Source: Pseudomonas viridiflava (lineage in GTDB: Bacteria; Pseudomonadota; Gammaproteobacteria; Pseudomonadales; Pseudomonadaceae). Taken from it: DNA of 64,000 nt. Of this stretch, positions 47,897 to 56,589 are shown piece by piece. The stretch lies in NCBI RefSeq assembly GCF_003702045.1, contig NZ_RBTP01000003.1:94441-158440 (forward strand), in the 5' to 3' direction. The position numbers and the translations under genes are program-made. Within the stretch, counting starts at the first letter, position 1; each line of letters starts with the position of its first letter. The notes under the pieces are model-generated. The model did no database searches and was not told where the DNA came from. It was given only the letters and a program-made list of their open reading frames with translations.

Positions 47897-48877
47897 TTGC
47901 ACTCAAGAAGTACGCTGGCAGCACTGTTGGTTTCGATGGGGCTTCTCTTGGTCGGTTGCGACAAAGGCGACGCCCCCAAGAGTGCCTCGCACCCTGCTAA
48001 CTCGACGCAGCAGAGCATGAGCACCGAGCAGGCAGAAATCGAGAAATACAACGCTTATGTCGACGCGGCCAACCAGGGCGAGGACTTCGGCGAGCTACTG
48101 GACAAGCGCCTGGAGCAATACGCCGGCAAGCTGGCTTCGGGCAAAAAGGTGACCGACTACTCGCTGTTCAGTCCTTACGACATCACCACGTTGCAGAAGA
48201 AATTGAACGCAGCGCTGGCCATCAGCTTCCCGATGCCGGAACTTGACGAGCCTGCAAAAAATACGTTGGCCGCACTGGCCAAGCTGGAACCGATTCATGG
48301 CGAACTGGCCAACTACAGCGACTCCAAAGGCTACCTTGCCGATGATGGCAAAAAAGCGCGGGCGATGGAGCCTGCGCTTGAAGCGGCGATGAAAGACGTT
48401 GCCGACGCCCAGGCCGTATTCTTTGACGGCATTCGCAAGCGCGACGAAATCAACACCCGAACGGCCTTCGAAAAAGCCGAGAAAGACACAACCGCCTACT
48501 ACCGCGCCGGCATCATCGTGTATGGCAAAGAGTCCGCACGACTGGCTCGCGACTTCTTCGAAAGCGCTGGCAGCGAAGCAACGGCCAAGCCCCTCGAAGA
48601 AAGCCTGAACAAAACGGCCCAAATGATCGAAGGCTGGGACAAGAAATCCCGCGAACAGAAACGTCCGCCCAACTGCTCTATCACGCTGAGCGACCTGAAT
48701 GGTTTCGTCGGCAAAGGACGAGAAGCGGTCAGCAATGCGCGAACAGGCCGATACAAACGCGAAAGCACCAGTGAAATGATGTGGAAAATCAACAACCCCA
48801 TCAAACGGGACTCGGAAGACCTGCAACGGGCGTTCAGCAAGCTGATCAACAGCATGAACCGGGATGACTGCATCTGA
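47897..48877 (+). CDS. DUF3829 (YiiG-like) lipoprotein
   Basis: A 326-residue lipoprotein. The signal ends in the lipobox LLLVGC (Cys near residue 21) and Asp/Lys follow the Cys. The rest is helical and matches the DUF3829/YiiG family, of unknown function. I propose a TTG start (MHSRSTLAALLV), because GGAAGGAAG lies 6 nt before it and no ATG before the signal peptide is in frame. A terminator follows. Confidence 0.83.
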   Translation: MHSRSTLAALLVSMGLLLVGCDKGDAPKSASHPANSTQQSMSTEQAEIEKYNAYVDAANQGEDFGELLDKRLEQYAGKLASGKKVTDYSLFSPYDITTLQKKLNAALAISFPMPELDEPAKNTLAALAKLEPIHGELANYSDSKGYLADDGKKARAMEPALEAAMKDVADAQAVFFDGIRKRDEINTRTAFEKAEKDTTAYYRAGIIVYGKESARLARDFFESAGSEATAKPLEESLNKTAQMIEGWDKKSREQKRPPNCSITLSDLNGFVGKGREAVSNARTGRYKRESTSEMMWKINNPIKRDSEDLQRAFSKLINSMNRDDCI

Positions 48878-48913
48878 GGCAGATACTCAAGATGCAACCG
48901 GGTGACTGAACGC

Positions 48914-48950
48914 AAAAAGCCTCGAAATCCGTAAGGATTCGAGGCTTTTT
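48914..48950 (+). terminator. Intrinsic terminator between the DUF3829 gene and tRNA-Thr
   Basis: Stem AAAAAGCCTCGA.ATCC/GGATTCGAGGCTTTTT with a GTAA loop and one bulged A. A-runs and T-runs on both sides mean it can also stop transcripts leaving the tRNA on the minus strand. Confidence 0.9.
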
Positions 48951-48960
48951 GCGGTGTTGC

Positions 48961-49041
48961 TGGTGCCGAAAACAGGAATCGAACCCGCGACCTTCGCGTT
49001 ACGAGTGCGCTGCTCAGCTCAATTCAACTGAGCTATTCGGC
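48961..49041 (-). tRNA. tRNA-Thr(CGU)-like gene with an altered D-arm, perhaps non-functional
   Basis: On the minus strand the anticodon loop CTCGTAA, the T-arm (GCGGG-TTCGATT-CCTGT) and an encoded CCA end closely match tRNA-Thr(CGU). The 5' side is unusual: the acceptor strand GCCGAA has six instead of seven bases, and the D-loop AGTTGAATTGAGCT is 14 bases and lacks the GG pair that contacts the T-loop. Total length is 81 nt. The anticodon stem also has an A-C mismatch. The extra bases make a second copy of TGAGC. It is either a decaying copy or an odd functional tRNA. It holds the place of the P. aeruginosa pilA-linked tRNA-Thr. Confidence 0.6.
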
Positions 49042-49065
49042 ATTGTAGAAAATACCAATCAAATT

Positions 49066-49488
49066 TTAGTTAGCTCTTACATAACCTGCGGTTACACACA
49101 CTCCGCCAAACGTCCAGGTTGCACCGCCGCCTAGGCCAGAAGGGGTCAAAGTGCACGTTTCTGTAGCGAGGATACCTTTGAACGCATTTGGTGTGGCCGT
49201 AATTACGCCGTTGGTACCGATAGTAATTGTATTGACTGCACCAGTTGTGACTCCAGTAGGCAGAGTTACACCTACTTCGCCAGCTGTATCGCATTCAGTT
49301 ATCGCAGCTGCCTGAACGGCACATACTCCAACGGCAGTTTTGACAGACGCCATTGCAGCCAAAACCTCAGAATAAGCTGCTTTTTTGGTGTAGTTCTGAT
49401 AGGAAGGAATCGCTACTGCTGCCAGAATGCCTACGATCGCTACCACGATCATCAATTCGATCAACGTAAAACCTTTTTGTGCTTTCAT
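49066..49488 (-). CDS. pilA: Type IV major pilin PilA
   Basis: A 140-residue type IVa prepilin. The leader is short (MKAQKG) and PilD would cut between Gly and Phe of [16 protein letters not shown]; Glu5 of the mature protein is present. The variable domain ends in a Cys pair (ETCTLTPSG ... GGVCVTAGY) that forms the D-loop. Base composition of the variable part is AT-richer than the flanking genes. It is divergent from pilB and ends 24 nt from the tRNA-Thr-like gene, as in P. aeruginosa. Confidence 0.97.
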   Translation of the reverse strand: MKAQKGFTLIELMIVVAIVGILAAVAIPSYQNYTKKAAYSEVLAAMASVKTAVGVCAVQAAAITECDTAGEVGVTLPTGVTTGAVNTITIGTNGVITATPNAFKGILATETCTLTPSGLGGGATWTFGGVCVTAGYVRAN

Positions 49489-49536
49489 CGCGTACTTCTC
49501 CGAGGCGTCAATTTTGTGTGCCTTGAAATGACTAAA

Positions 49537-49551
49537 GCACACGTCATGCCA
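49537..49551 (-). promoter_or_regulatory. Sigma-54-type promoter of pilA
   Basis: Read on the minus strand, TGGCATGACGTGTGC has GG and GC at the -24/-12 spacing of RpoN promoters (consensus TGGCAC-N5-TTGC). It would start transcription about 37 nt before the pilA ATG. In P. aeruginosa pilA is RpoN/PilR-dependent, so the same control is expected. Confidence 0.75.
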
Positions 49552-49714
49552 ATGTGGCACAAGTCTCGATTCACCGCCTCAGACCAGGCTTAACGCACGT
49601 TTCAACCTTCAGAAATCAGAAGAAACTGACAATTTTCGTCACATCCCCCACTCCCATTTGGCAGCACTGCCCGACTGCGCTATAAACCTTCCACTGTCTG
49701 CATCTGGTGGTTCT

Positions 49715-51415
49715 ATGAGTGATGTCGTTGTCCTTACCGGCCTTGCGAAGCAATTGGTCGTCGCTGAGCTTCTTTCCGAAAAAGCTGCCCAACAAGCTTT
49801 TCAACAGGCGCGGCGGGACAAGATGTCGCTGGTCAGCTATCTGGTCCAAAATAAACTGGTCAAGAGTCTGACTCTGGCAGAAATGGCCTCCGAGCAGTTC
49901 GGTGTGCCATTCATGGACCTGTCCAGTCTCGACAAGGAGAGCCAGCCTAAAGGCTTGGTCAGTGAGAAACTCGCACGCCAACATCACGCGCTGCCGCTAT
50001 GGCGTCGAGGCAACAGACTCTTTATTGGCATCTCGGACCCGACCAATCATCAGGCGGTGACCGATATCCAGTTCAGCACCGGCCTGAACACTGAAGCGAT
50101 TCTGGTAGAAGACGACAAACTCAGTGTTGCCCTCGACAAGTTTTTTGACAGCGACAGTGGTTTGGGGTCATTGGCCGACATCGACCTGGATCTGGACATC
50201 GACCCGGGCGAAAGCGCCAAAGAAACATCGATTACCAGCCGTGACGACGCAGATGATGCGCCAGTGGTGCGCTTCGTCAATAAAATGCTGCTGGACGCCA
50301 TTCGCCTGGGCTCGTCCGATTTGCACTTTGAGCCTTATGAAAAAGTATTTCGCGTTCGCTTTCGTACCGACGGCATTCTGCACGAAGCAGCCAGACCCCC
50401 GATCAATCTGGCAAACCGCATTGCTGCGCGTCTGAAAGTCATGGCCAGCCTGGACATCTCGGAACGGCGCAAGCCTCAGGACGGTCGCGTCAAGCTGCGC
50501 GTCTCCAAGACCAAGTCCATCGATTTCCGTATGAACACGTTGCCGACCCTATGGGGCGAAAAGATCGTAATGCGTATCCTCGACCCGACCAGTGCCCAGA
50601 TGGGCATTGATGCGTTGGGTTATGAACCGGATCAGAAAGAGCTGTATCTAGAGGCGCTCAAACAGCCGCAGGGCATGATTCTGGTTACTGGCCCCACCGG
50701 CTCGGGCAAAACCGTCTCGTTGTACACCGGCCTCAATATCCTCAATACCGTGAACATCAATATTTCGACCGCCGAAGACCCGGTGGAGATCAACCTGGAG
50801 GGTGTCAACCAAGTCAACGTGAACCCGCGCCAAGGCATGGACTTCTCCCAGGCGCTGCGTGCGTTTCTGCGTCAGGACCCGGACGTGATCATGGTCGGTG
50901 AGATCCGCGATCTGGAAACAGCCGAGATTGCGATCAAAGCCTCGCAGACCGGCCACATGGTGTTGTCGACACTGCACACCAACAGCGCAGCGGAAACTTT
51001 GACCCGCTTGCATCACATGGGTGTCGCGGCGTTCAACATCGCCACCGCGATCAATCTGATCATTGCCCAACGACTGGCGCGCAAGCTGTGTAACCATTGC
51101 AAGAAAGAAGTCGACGTGCCCCACGACACGCTGATCAAAGAAGGCTTCCCAGCCTCAAAAGTCGGCTCATTCAAATTGTATGGGCCGGTCGGGTGCGAGC
51201 ATTGCAACGGGGGTTATAGAGGCCGAGTCGGGATTTACGAAGTCGTGAAAAAAACGCCTGAACTGGAGCGCATCATCATGGAAGAGGGCAACTCGCTGGA
51301 GATTTCCAGGCAGATGCGCAAGGATGGTTTCAATGACCTGCGAACATCCGGCCTGTCGAAAGCCATGCAGGGTATTACCAGCCTGGAAGAAGTCAATCGC
51401 GTGACCAAGGATTAA
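49715..51415 (+). CDS. pilB: Type IV pilus assembly ATPase PilB
   Basis: PilB (566 residues) is the extension motor. An N-terminal PilZ/MshEN-type domain (about 1-150) precedes the GSPII_E ATPase core. The Walker A is GPTGSGKT near residue 330, an Asp box is in STAEDPVEI, Walker B is VIMVGEIRDLETAEI, and a four-Cys zinc site is formed by LCNHCKKEV and GCEHCNGGYRGR. The start MSDVVVLTG is the conserved one; the reading frame runs further upstream without homology. Confidence 0.96.
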   Translation: MSDVVVLTGLAKQLVVAELLSEKAAQQAFQQARRDKMSLVSYLVQNKLVKSLTLAEMASEQFGVPFMDLSSLDKESQPKGLVSEKLARQHHALPLWRRGNRLFIGISDPTNHQAVTDIQFSTGLNTEAILVEDDKLSVALDKFFDSDSGLGSLADIDLDLDIDPGESAKETSITSRDDADDAPVVRFVNKMLLDAIRLGSSDLHFEPYEKVFRVRFRTDGILHEAARPPINLANRIAARLKVMASLDISERRKPQDGRVKLRVSKTKSIDFRMNTLPTLWGEKIVMRILDPTSAQMGIDALGYEPDQKELYLEALKQPQGMILVTGPTGSGKTVSLYTGLNILNTVNINISTAEDPVEINLEGVNQVNVNPRQGMDFSQALRAFLRQDPDVIMVGEIRDLETAEIAIKASQTGHMVLSTLHTNSAAETLTRLHHMGVAAFNIATAINLIIAQRLARKLCNHCKKEVDVPHDTLIKEGFPASKVGSFKLYGPVGCEHCNGGYRGRVGIYEVVKKTPELERIIMEEGNSLEISRQMRKDGFNDLRTSGLSKAMQGITSLEEVNRVTKD

Positions 51416-51417
51416 GC

Positions 51418-52635
51418 ATGGCCAGTAAAGCAGTCAAAGTCAGTGTTTTCACCTGGGAAGGCGTAGACAAGAAAGGCAGTAAGATCAGTGGCGAATTGAG
51501 CGGCCATAACCCGGCGCTGATCAAGGCTCAACTGCGTAAGCAGGGCATCAACCCGACCAAAGTGCGCAAAAAGACTGTCTCGATATTTGGCAAAGGCAAG
51601 AAAATCAAGCCACTGGACATTGCCTTTTTCTCGCGACAAATGGCGACGATGATGAAAGCTGGCGTTCCACTGCTCCAGTCTTTCGACATTATCAGCGAAG
51701 GCTCGGAAAACCCGAACATGCGTACGCTCGTCGACTCGCTTAAACAGCAAGTGTCGGCGGGTAATAGTTTTGCAACTGCACTGCGTCAAAAGCCCGAGTA
51801 TTTCGATGATTTATTCTGCAATCTCGTGGACGCAGGTGAGCAAGCTGGCGCCCTTGAAAGTCTTCTGGACCGTGTAGCCACTTACAAGGAAAAGACCGAA
51901 AAGCTCAAAGCCAAAATCAAGAAGGCCATGACTTACCCGGCGGCCGTTTTGGTCGTCGCCATTATTGTTTCGGGTATTCTGCTTATCAAAGTGGTTCCCC
52001 AATTTCAGTCGGTCTTCGCCAGTTTCGGAGCGGAACTGCCCGCATTCACACTCATGGTCATCGGGCTTTCGGAGATCGTTCAGAACTGGTGGCTCATCAT
52101 CCTTGCTTTGGCCATTGGTGGCGCGTTCATGTTCAAGCGGGCTTACAAGCAGTCGCAAAAACTTCGCGACAGCATTGACAGGTTTTTATTGAAAATACCC
52201 ATTATCGGCCCGCTGATTTTCAAATCATCGGTAGCCCGCTACGCGCGAACATTAGCCACTACCTTCGCTGCGGGCGTTCCATTAGTCGAAGCGCTTGACT
52301 CCGTTGCAGGCGCTACCGGGAATGTGGTGTTTCGCAACGCAGTGCAAAAGGTCAAACAAGATGTTTCCACCGGCATGCAGCTTAACTTTTCAATGCGTTC
52401 AACCGGTGTGTTCCCCAGCTTGGCCATTCAAATGACCGCCATCGGAGAGGAGTCCGGTGCGCTGGACAGCATGCTCGATAAGGTCGCCACTTATTACGAA
52501 GATGAAGTGGATAACATGGTCGACAGCCTAACAAGCCTCATGGAGCCAATGATCATGGCTGTTCTCGGCGTCATCGTAGGTGGTTTGGTCATTGCCATGT
52601 ATCTGCCTATTTTCAAACTCGGAAGCGTCACCTGA
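51418..52635 (+). CDS. pilC: Type IV pilus inner-membrane platform protein PilC
   Basis: PilC (405 residues) is the integral platform that PilB and PilT act on. Two GspF domains are seen (about 70-195 and 275-400), each with the motif pattern MKAGVPLLQSFDIISEG / TFAAGVPLVEALDSVAG, and three membrane helices lie near 170-190, 215-240 and 375-400. It is 2 nt after pilB and 1 nt before pilD. Confidence 0.96.
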   Translation: MASKAVKVSVFTWEGVDKKGSKISGELSGHNPALIKAQLRKQGINPTKVRKKTVSIFGKGKKIKPLDIAFFSRQMATMMKAGVPLLQSFDIISEGSENPNMRTLVDSLKQQVSAGNSFATALRQKPEYFDDLFCNLVDAGEQAGALESLLDRVATYKEKTEKLKAKIKKAMTYPAAVLVVAIIVSGILLIKVVPQFQSVFASFGAELPAFTLMVIGLSEIVQNWWLIILALAIGGAFMFKRAYKQSQKLRDSIDRFLLKIPIIGPLIFKSSVARYARTLATTFAAGVPLVEALDSVAGATGNVVFRNAVQKVKQDVSTGMQLNFSMRSTGVFPSLAIQMTAIGEESGALDSMLDKVATYYEDEVDNMVDSLTSLMEPMIMAVLGVIVGGLVIAMYLPIFKLGSVT

Positions 52636-52636
52636 C

Positions 52637-53509
52637 ATGCCCCTCCTCGACTTCCTGGCCAGCTCAATGCTGGCCTTCGTTATTTTCTGCGGCGTACTCG
52701 GCCTGTTAATCGGAAGCTTCCTCAACGTCGTGGTCTACCGCCTGCCAAAGATGATGGAGCGTGACTGGAAAGCCCAGTCGCGGGACATGCTTGGCCTGCC
52801 CGCTGAGCCTGAACAGCCCACCTTCAACCTGATCCTCCCCCACTCCCGCTGCCCACACTGCGCGCACCAAATTCGCCCGTGGGAAAACCTGCCAGTGATC
52901 AGCTACCTGCTGCTTGGCGGCAAGTGTTCGCAATGCAAGGCTCCGATCAGCAAGCGTTACCCACTGGTCGAATTGGCATGTGGACTGCTGTCGGCCTACG
53001 TTGCCTGGCATTTTGGCTTTGGCTGGCAGACGGCAGCAATGCTGGTGTTGAGCTGGGGTTTGTTGGCGATGAGCCTGATCGACGCCGATACGCAGTTGCT
53101 GCCCGACTCAATGGTGCTGCCGCTTATGTGGCTGGGCCTGATCGTTAACGCATTTGGCCTGTTCACTTCGCTGAGTGATGCGCTGTGGGGTGCGGTGGCC
53201 GGGTACCTGGCGCTGTGGTCGGTGTTCTGGCTGTTCAAGCTGATCACCGGCAAGGAAGGCATGGGCTACGGCGACTTCAAACTGTTGGCCATGCTCGGCG
53301 CTTGGGGCGGCTGGCAGATTTTGCCGTTGACCATCCTGCTGTCGTCGCTGGTGGGCGCGGTGCTGGGCGTGATCATGATGCGATTGCGCAACGTCGAATC
53401 CGGCACGCCAATCCCCTTTGGTCCTTATCTGGCCATTGCGGGGTGGATCGCTTTGCTCTGGGGTGGTCAAATAACCGACTCCTATTTGCAGTTCGCCGGT
53501 TTCAAATGA
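52637..53509 (+). CDS. pilD: Prepilin peptidase/N-methyltransferase PilD
   Basis: PilD (290 residues) cleaves and N-methylates PilA and type II secretion pseudopilins. The zinc-binding cytoplasmic loop has two CxxC pairs ([18 protein letters not shown]), and the two catalytic aspartates sit in [12 protein letters not shown] and [10 protein letters not shown]. About eight membrane helices. The start is the ATG after the pilC stop; its stop overlaps coaE by 4 nt. Confidence 0.97.
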   Translation: MPLLDFLASSMLAFVIFCGVLGLLIGSFLNVVVYRLPKMMERDWKAQSRDMLGLPAEPEQPTFNLILPHSRCPHCAHQIRPWENLPVISYLLLGGKCSQCKAPISKRYPLVELACGLLSAYVAWHFGFGWQTAAMLVLSWGLLAMSLIDADTQLLPDSMVLPLMWLGLIVNAFGLFTSLSDALWGAVAGYLALWSVFWLFKLITGKEGMGYGDFKLLAMLGAWGGWQILPLTILLSSLVGAVLGVIMMRLRNVESGTPIPFGPYLAIAGWIALLWGGQITDSYLQFAGFK

Positions 53510-54129
53510 CCCACCCTGATCAAAAACCCTGGATTCTTGGCCTGACTGGCGGCATTGGTAGCGGCAAAAGCGCAGCAGCGCAGCGTTTTATGGATCTAGG
53601 TATCCACGCGGTAGATGCCGACCATGCCGCACGCTGGGTGGTCGAACCCGGGCGCCCAGCGCTTGAGCAAATCGTCGAGCACTTTGGTGCAGGCGTTCTG
53701 CAGGCCAGCGGTGAACTGGATCGCAGCGCACTGCGCAAGCTGATCTTCGAACATCCGGAGGAGCGGCGCTGGCTGGAATCGTTGCTGCATCCGCTGATCA
53801 ATCAGGAAATCACCCGGTATCTGGCGCGCGCGACTTCGCCCTACGCCATTCTGGTGTCGCCGCTGCTGATCGAATCCGGTCAGTACCGTACGGTCCAGCG
53901 GGTACTGGTGATTGACGCCCCCCAAGAACTGCAAATAGAGCGCACCATGCTGCGCGACCGCTCAAGCCAGGAGCAGGTCCAGGCCATCCTCAAGGTTCAG
54001 GCGCAACGCGAAGACCGCTTGCGCCACGCCGACGATGTGCTGGCCAACGACCGAGATACGGCCTGGCTCAAAAGCGAAGTCGAGCGGCTGCACCACTTTT
54101 ACCTTACTTTGCGTGGAGGCCAATCATGA
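53506..54129 (+). CDS. coaE: Dephospho-CoA kinase
   Basis: CoaE (207 residues) phosphorylates dephospho-CoA, the last step of coenzyme A synthesis. The P-loop is [14 protein letters not shown], with DADHAARWV and SPLLIESG in the lid and CoA-binding regions. Its ATG overlaps the pilD stop and its stop overlaps yacG, an order conserved in pseudomonads. Confidence 0.97.
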   Translation: MTHPDQKPWILGLTGGIGSGKSAAAQRFMDLGIHAVDADHAARWVVEPGRPALEQIVEHFGAGVLQASGELDRSALRKLIFEHPEERRWLESLLHPLINQEITRYLARATSPYAILVSPLLIESGQYRTVQRVLVIDAPQELQIERTMLRDRSSQEQVQAILKVQAQREDRLRHADDVLANDRDTAWLKSEVERLHHFYLTLRGGQS

Positions 54130-54335
54130 GCCAACCAATGACCGTTCAATGCCCAACCTGCGGCGCGCCCGTGGAATGGAGCGCGGCCAGCCCCAATCGT
54201 CCGTTCTGCTCGGACCGCTGCAAACTGATCGACCTCGGTGCCTGGGCATCGGAAGAACACGCCATCCCGGTCAGCCCGGACGCTGAAGACGATCTGTTCT
54301 CAGGTGACCTGGAAGCGCCGCACAGAGGCCACTAA
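54126..54335 (+). CDS. yacG: DNA gyrase inhibitor YacG
   Basis: A 69-residue zinc protein of the YacG family. The Cys4 zinc site is in [10 protein letters not shown] and [13 protein letters not shown]. In E. coli YacG binds GyrB and stops DNA binding by gyrase. The acidic tail ([12 protein letters not shown]) is typical. It overlaps coaE by 4 nt. Confidence 0.95.
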   Translation: MSQPMTVQCPTCGAPVEWSAASPNRPFCSDRCKLIDLGAWASEEHAIPVSPDAEDDLFSGDLEAPHRGH

Positions 54336-54469
54336 GGCCTGCGACCTCTCTTTGTAGGAACTCCCAGAGGTTACGACAGCAGGGATGGGCTGCAAAGCAG
54401 CCCTCTGACCTGCCAACTCATCACTGCCTTCAGGCCTGCCTGGATACTCTCCGGATAAATGCAAAACCC

Positions 54470-54553
54470 GTGGGAGGCGACTTGTCGGCGATAGCGTCAT
54501 GCCAGTCGCTGAAGGGCTTGCTAAGAAACGCATCGCCGCAAGCCGCCTCCCAC
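54470..54553. repeat. REP-like inverted pair
   Basis: GTGGGAGGCGAC at 54470-54481 and GCCGCCTCCCAC at 54542-54553 face each other, each with an ATCGCCG/CGGCGAT-type inner segment, making a REPIN-like unit of about 84 nt between yacG and the exported YtfJ-like gene. The motif differs from the two families upstream (GGAGGCGAC against GGAGCGAGC). Confidence 0.75.
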
Positions 54554-54573
54554 GGTCTATGTATACCCCCCCG

Positions 54574-55035
54574 TTACGGCCTCTCCAGCGCCACGCGCAA
54601 CGCCTCGGCACTGCCAAACTGCTGCTGACTCACCAATTGCCCATCGCGCAATTGCAACCATAAGACCTTATCCTCATCACCCGCGTACTGCGGCACGATG
54701 CGGGCTTCGCGGTCGAGCATGACGCGGTAGGTGTAGTCCCGCATCTTGGGGATGGCGAACATCTTGGCGATGATCGTTGGCATTTTCTGGATGTCGGCCA
54801 CGAAGACGGTATTTCGAGCTTCCAGGAAGCCTTTGGGTTTGTCCGCAAGAGCGGCATTGACCAGCTTGGCGGCGTCCATGCCTCTGGCGACCAGCAGGGT
54901 TTGGGTCTGGTTGTTGAGGGTGTAGGGCTGATCGTACTGATCAAGCAGGGTCCACGGCGCAAGGCGTTCGCCCGTTTGCAGCGCATGGGCGGTCAGCGGC
55001 AGCAGGGCCAGAAACAGCATGGGCAGAAATTTCAA
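54574..55035 (-). CDS. Exported YtfJ-like/thioredoxin-fold protein
   Basis: A 153-residue exported protein with a signal peptide (MKFLPMLFLALLPLTAHALQ) and a thioredoxin-like fold (GERLAPWTLLDQYDQPYTLN, LVARGMDAAKLVNAAL, YRVMLDREARIVPQYAGDE). It lacks a CxxC motif, so it is not a disulfide oxidoreductase. Its role is unknown. I choose a TTG start because GAGGAG lies 7 nt before it and the signal peptide begins there; upstream ATGs add 11 or more residues. Confidence 0.78.
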   Translation of the reverse strand: MKFLPMLFLALLPLTAHALQTGERLAPWTLLDQYDQPYTLNNQTQTLLVARGMDAAKLVNAALADKPKGFLEARNTVFVADIQKMPTIIAKMFAIPKMRDYTYRVMLDREARIVPQYAGDEDKVLWLQLRDGQLVSQQQFGSAEALRVALERP

Positions 55036-55159
55036 CGGGACACTCCTCGAAAAGGTACTGTTTGCCATAAGGCCAGTGCAGGCAGGCAAATGAAGCGTCA
55101 GTTTACACCTGCACATTCACCCTTCCAGTCAACGCGATTAGAACGCTAAGCTTAAGCCT

Positions 55160-55789
55160 ATGGATGACTCAGACTACCTGCGCCTGTTGACGATCCAGGC
55201 TGAACAAGCCAACGCCTTTCTTTCCAACGCGAGAAAGTGGGAGCGTGAGCGGTGGGTGTGTCAGCGCCTGTTGCAGGGCCTGAACATCCCGCATCGCAAC
55301 GAAGACTTCACGCCGGCAGGCCAGGAGCCACCGGACGTGCTGTTTCGCGATGCCTGTTTCGAGGTGTTTTTCGTGCTGGACGAAGGTCGTCGGCTCAATG
55401 ATGAGTGGCGCGAGGAGTTGCAGCGACGACGCAGTGCCTTCTCCCTGAGCCAGTTGGTTCGCCGCGAAGCGAAGCCCAAGCGCATCCCGGCTTCCGAACT
55501 GTTGAGACGACTCGCCCCCACGCTGCGCAAGAAATCCCACAACTACCGAGAACGGGGCCTGGACCTCGGGGAGCTAGACATCATCGCCTTCTCCAGCCTC
55601 AAGCGTGAAGTGCTGGACCTCAACAGTCACTTCCCGCCGCCCACCGAGTACCTGCGCCAGGGCTGGCGCTCGCTGTCGCTGGTCGGGCCGACCTTCGCTC
55701 GGGTATTGTTCGCCCATCCGGACGCCCCGGATTTCTTGCGTACCAATCTGGGACGCAGCGTCGTATTCGATGTTGGAATCAGTTTATGA
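55160..55789 (+). CDS. DUF1780 family protein
   Basis: A 209-residue soluble protein of the DUF1780 family, found chiefly in Pseudomonas. It may have an endonuclease-like fold, but no catalytic motif is evident to me. Notable segments are FLSNARKWERERWVCQRLLQ, VLFRDACFEVFFVLDEGRRL and VVFDVGISL at the end. It overlaps the MOSC gene by 4 nt, so the two are coupled. Confidence 0.85.
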   Translation: MDDSDYLRLLTIQAEQANAFLSNARKWERERWVCQRLLQGLNIPHRNEDFTPAGQEPPDVLFRDACFEVFFVLDEGRRLNDEWREELQRRRSAFSLSQLVRREAKPKRIPASELLRRLAPTLRKKSHNYRERGLDLGELDIIAFSSLKREVLDLNSHFPPPTEYLRQGWRSLSLVGPTFARVLFAHPDAPDFLRTNLGRSVVFDVGISL

Positions 55790-56328
55790 ATGCCCCCGTC
55801 ATGAGTCCCCTGCAAGCGCTGCTGGCGGATGTTCCACAACAAGGTCGCGTGCGTTGGATCGGTGTACGCCCCGAGTCCCGCGTCGACATGATCGAACTCG
55901 ACGCTGTGGAAGCGCGTCGCGAAGCCGGGCTGACCGGTGATCATGCCCGCCCCGGCCCGCGCAACGCCCGGCAGGTCACGCTGATTCAGTGGGAGCATCT
56001 GTCAGTGATCGGATCGCTCTTGAACCGTCCAGCTGAAAACCCCATTGTTGCGCAGGACCTGCGGCGAAATATTGCCATCAGCGGCATCAATCTGTTCAGC
56101 CTGAAAGGGCGGCGTTTCAGGATCGGCCAAGCCATTTTCGAAACCACGGGATGGTGCCAGCCCTGCGCACGCCTTGAGCAACGCCTCGGGCACGGGACCT
56201 TTCAAGCGGTGCGCGGGCATGGCGGAATTACCGCCCGAGTGATACAAAGCGGCATCATCCGGCTGGACGACACGCTTCAAGTCGAGCCGCTGGACAGCGA
56301 CGCCCCTTGGCCTCCTGCCAGACAGTGA
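55786..56328 (+). CDS. MOSC domain protein
   Basis: A 180-residue MOSC-domain protein. These beta-barrel domains bind molybdenum cofactor or transfer sulfur to it. Conserved features are GLTGDHARPGPRNARQVTLI and GWCQPCARLEQRL with a Cys pair, plus GHGGITARVIQSG. It is a single MOSC domain, without the ferredoxin or N-terminal domain of larger relatives. Its partner is unknown. It is coupled to the DUF1780 gene. Confidence 0.87.
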   Translation: MNAPVMSPLQALLADVPQQGRVRWIGVRPESRVDMIELDAVEARREAGLTGDHARPGPRNARQVTLIQWEHLSVIGSLLNRPAENPIVAQDLRRNIAISGINLFSLKGRRFRIGQAIFETTGWCQPCARLEQRLGHGTFQAVRGHGGITARVIQSGIIRLDDTLQVEPLDSDAPWPPARQ

Positions 56329-56358
56329 AGCGAAGAGACCCCTAAGACGAGACTTAAA

Positions 56359-56526
56359 ATGAGCAGCCGTCTGAACCCGGACGACCAACGATGTGTCGAA
56401 GAGTACCTTCAGGCACCTCAGCATCAAATCGAGCGCCAGCCTTTCAGGCCCTGGCTGATCGTGCTGGTGGTCGTGGTCATCGGGTTGGGCCTGCTGAGTC
56501 GATTTCTGAGCCATCTGACGCTATGA
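56359..56526 (+). CDS. DUF3094 small membrane protein
   Basis: A 55-residue protein (MSSRLNPDDQRCVEEYLQAP ... ending FLSHLTL). A polar N-terminal half is followed by one membrane helix (about residues 32-48, LIVLVVVVIGLGLL). It matches the DUF3094 family seen downstream of MOSC genes in pseudomonads. Function unknown. It lies 30 nt after the MOSC gene and 63 nt before ndh. Confidence 0.8.
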   Translation: MSSRLNPDDQRCVEEYLQAPQHQIERQPFRPWLIVLVVVVIGLGLLSRFLSHLTL

Positions 56527-56589
56527 GCTGCCTTGCGCTCGCGAAGATCGCGCTCCCTCCGAATTCCTTAAACCTTCTGAGTAATCCTT

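Noticed and set aside
32491..48960. Integrase, transposase or prophage genes in the Ter region
   Set aside because: None was recognised, so the insertion idea rests on gene order only.
48949..49134. 61-codon ORF over the tRNA-Thr-like gene
   Set aside because: It is the antisense of the tRNA and the pilA tail.
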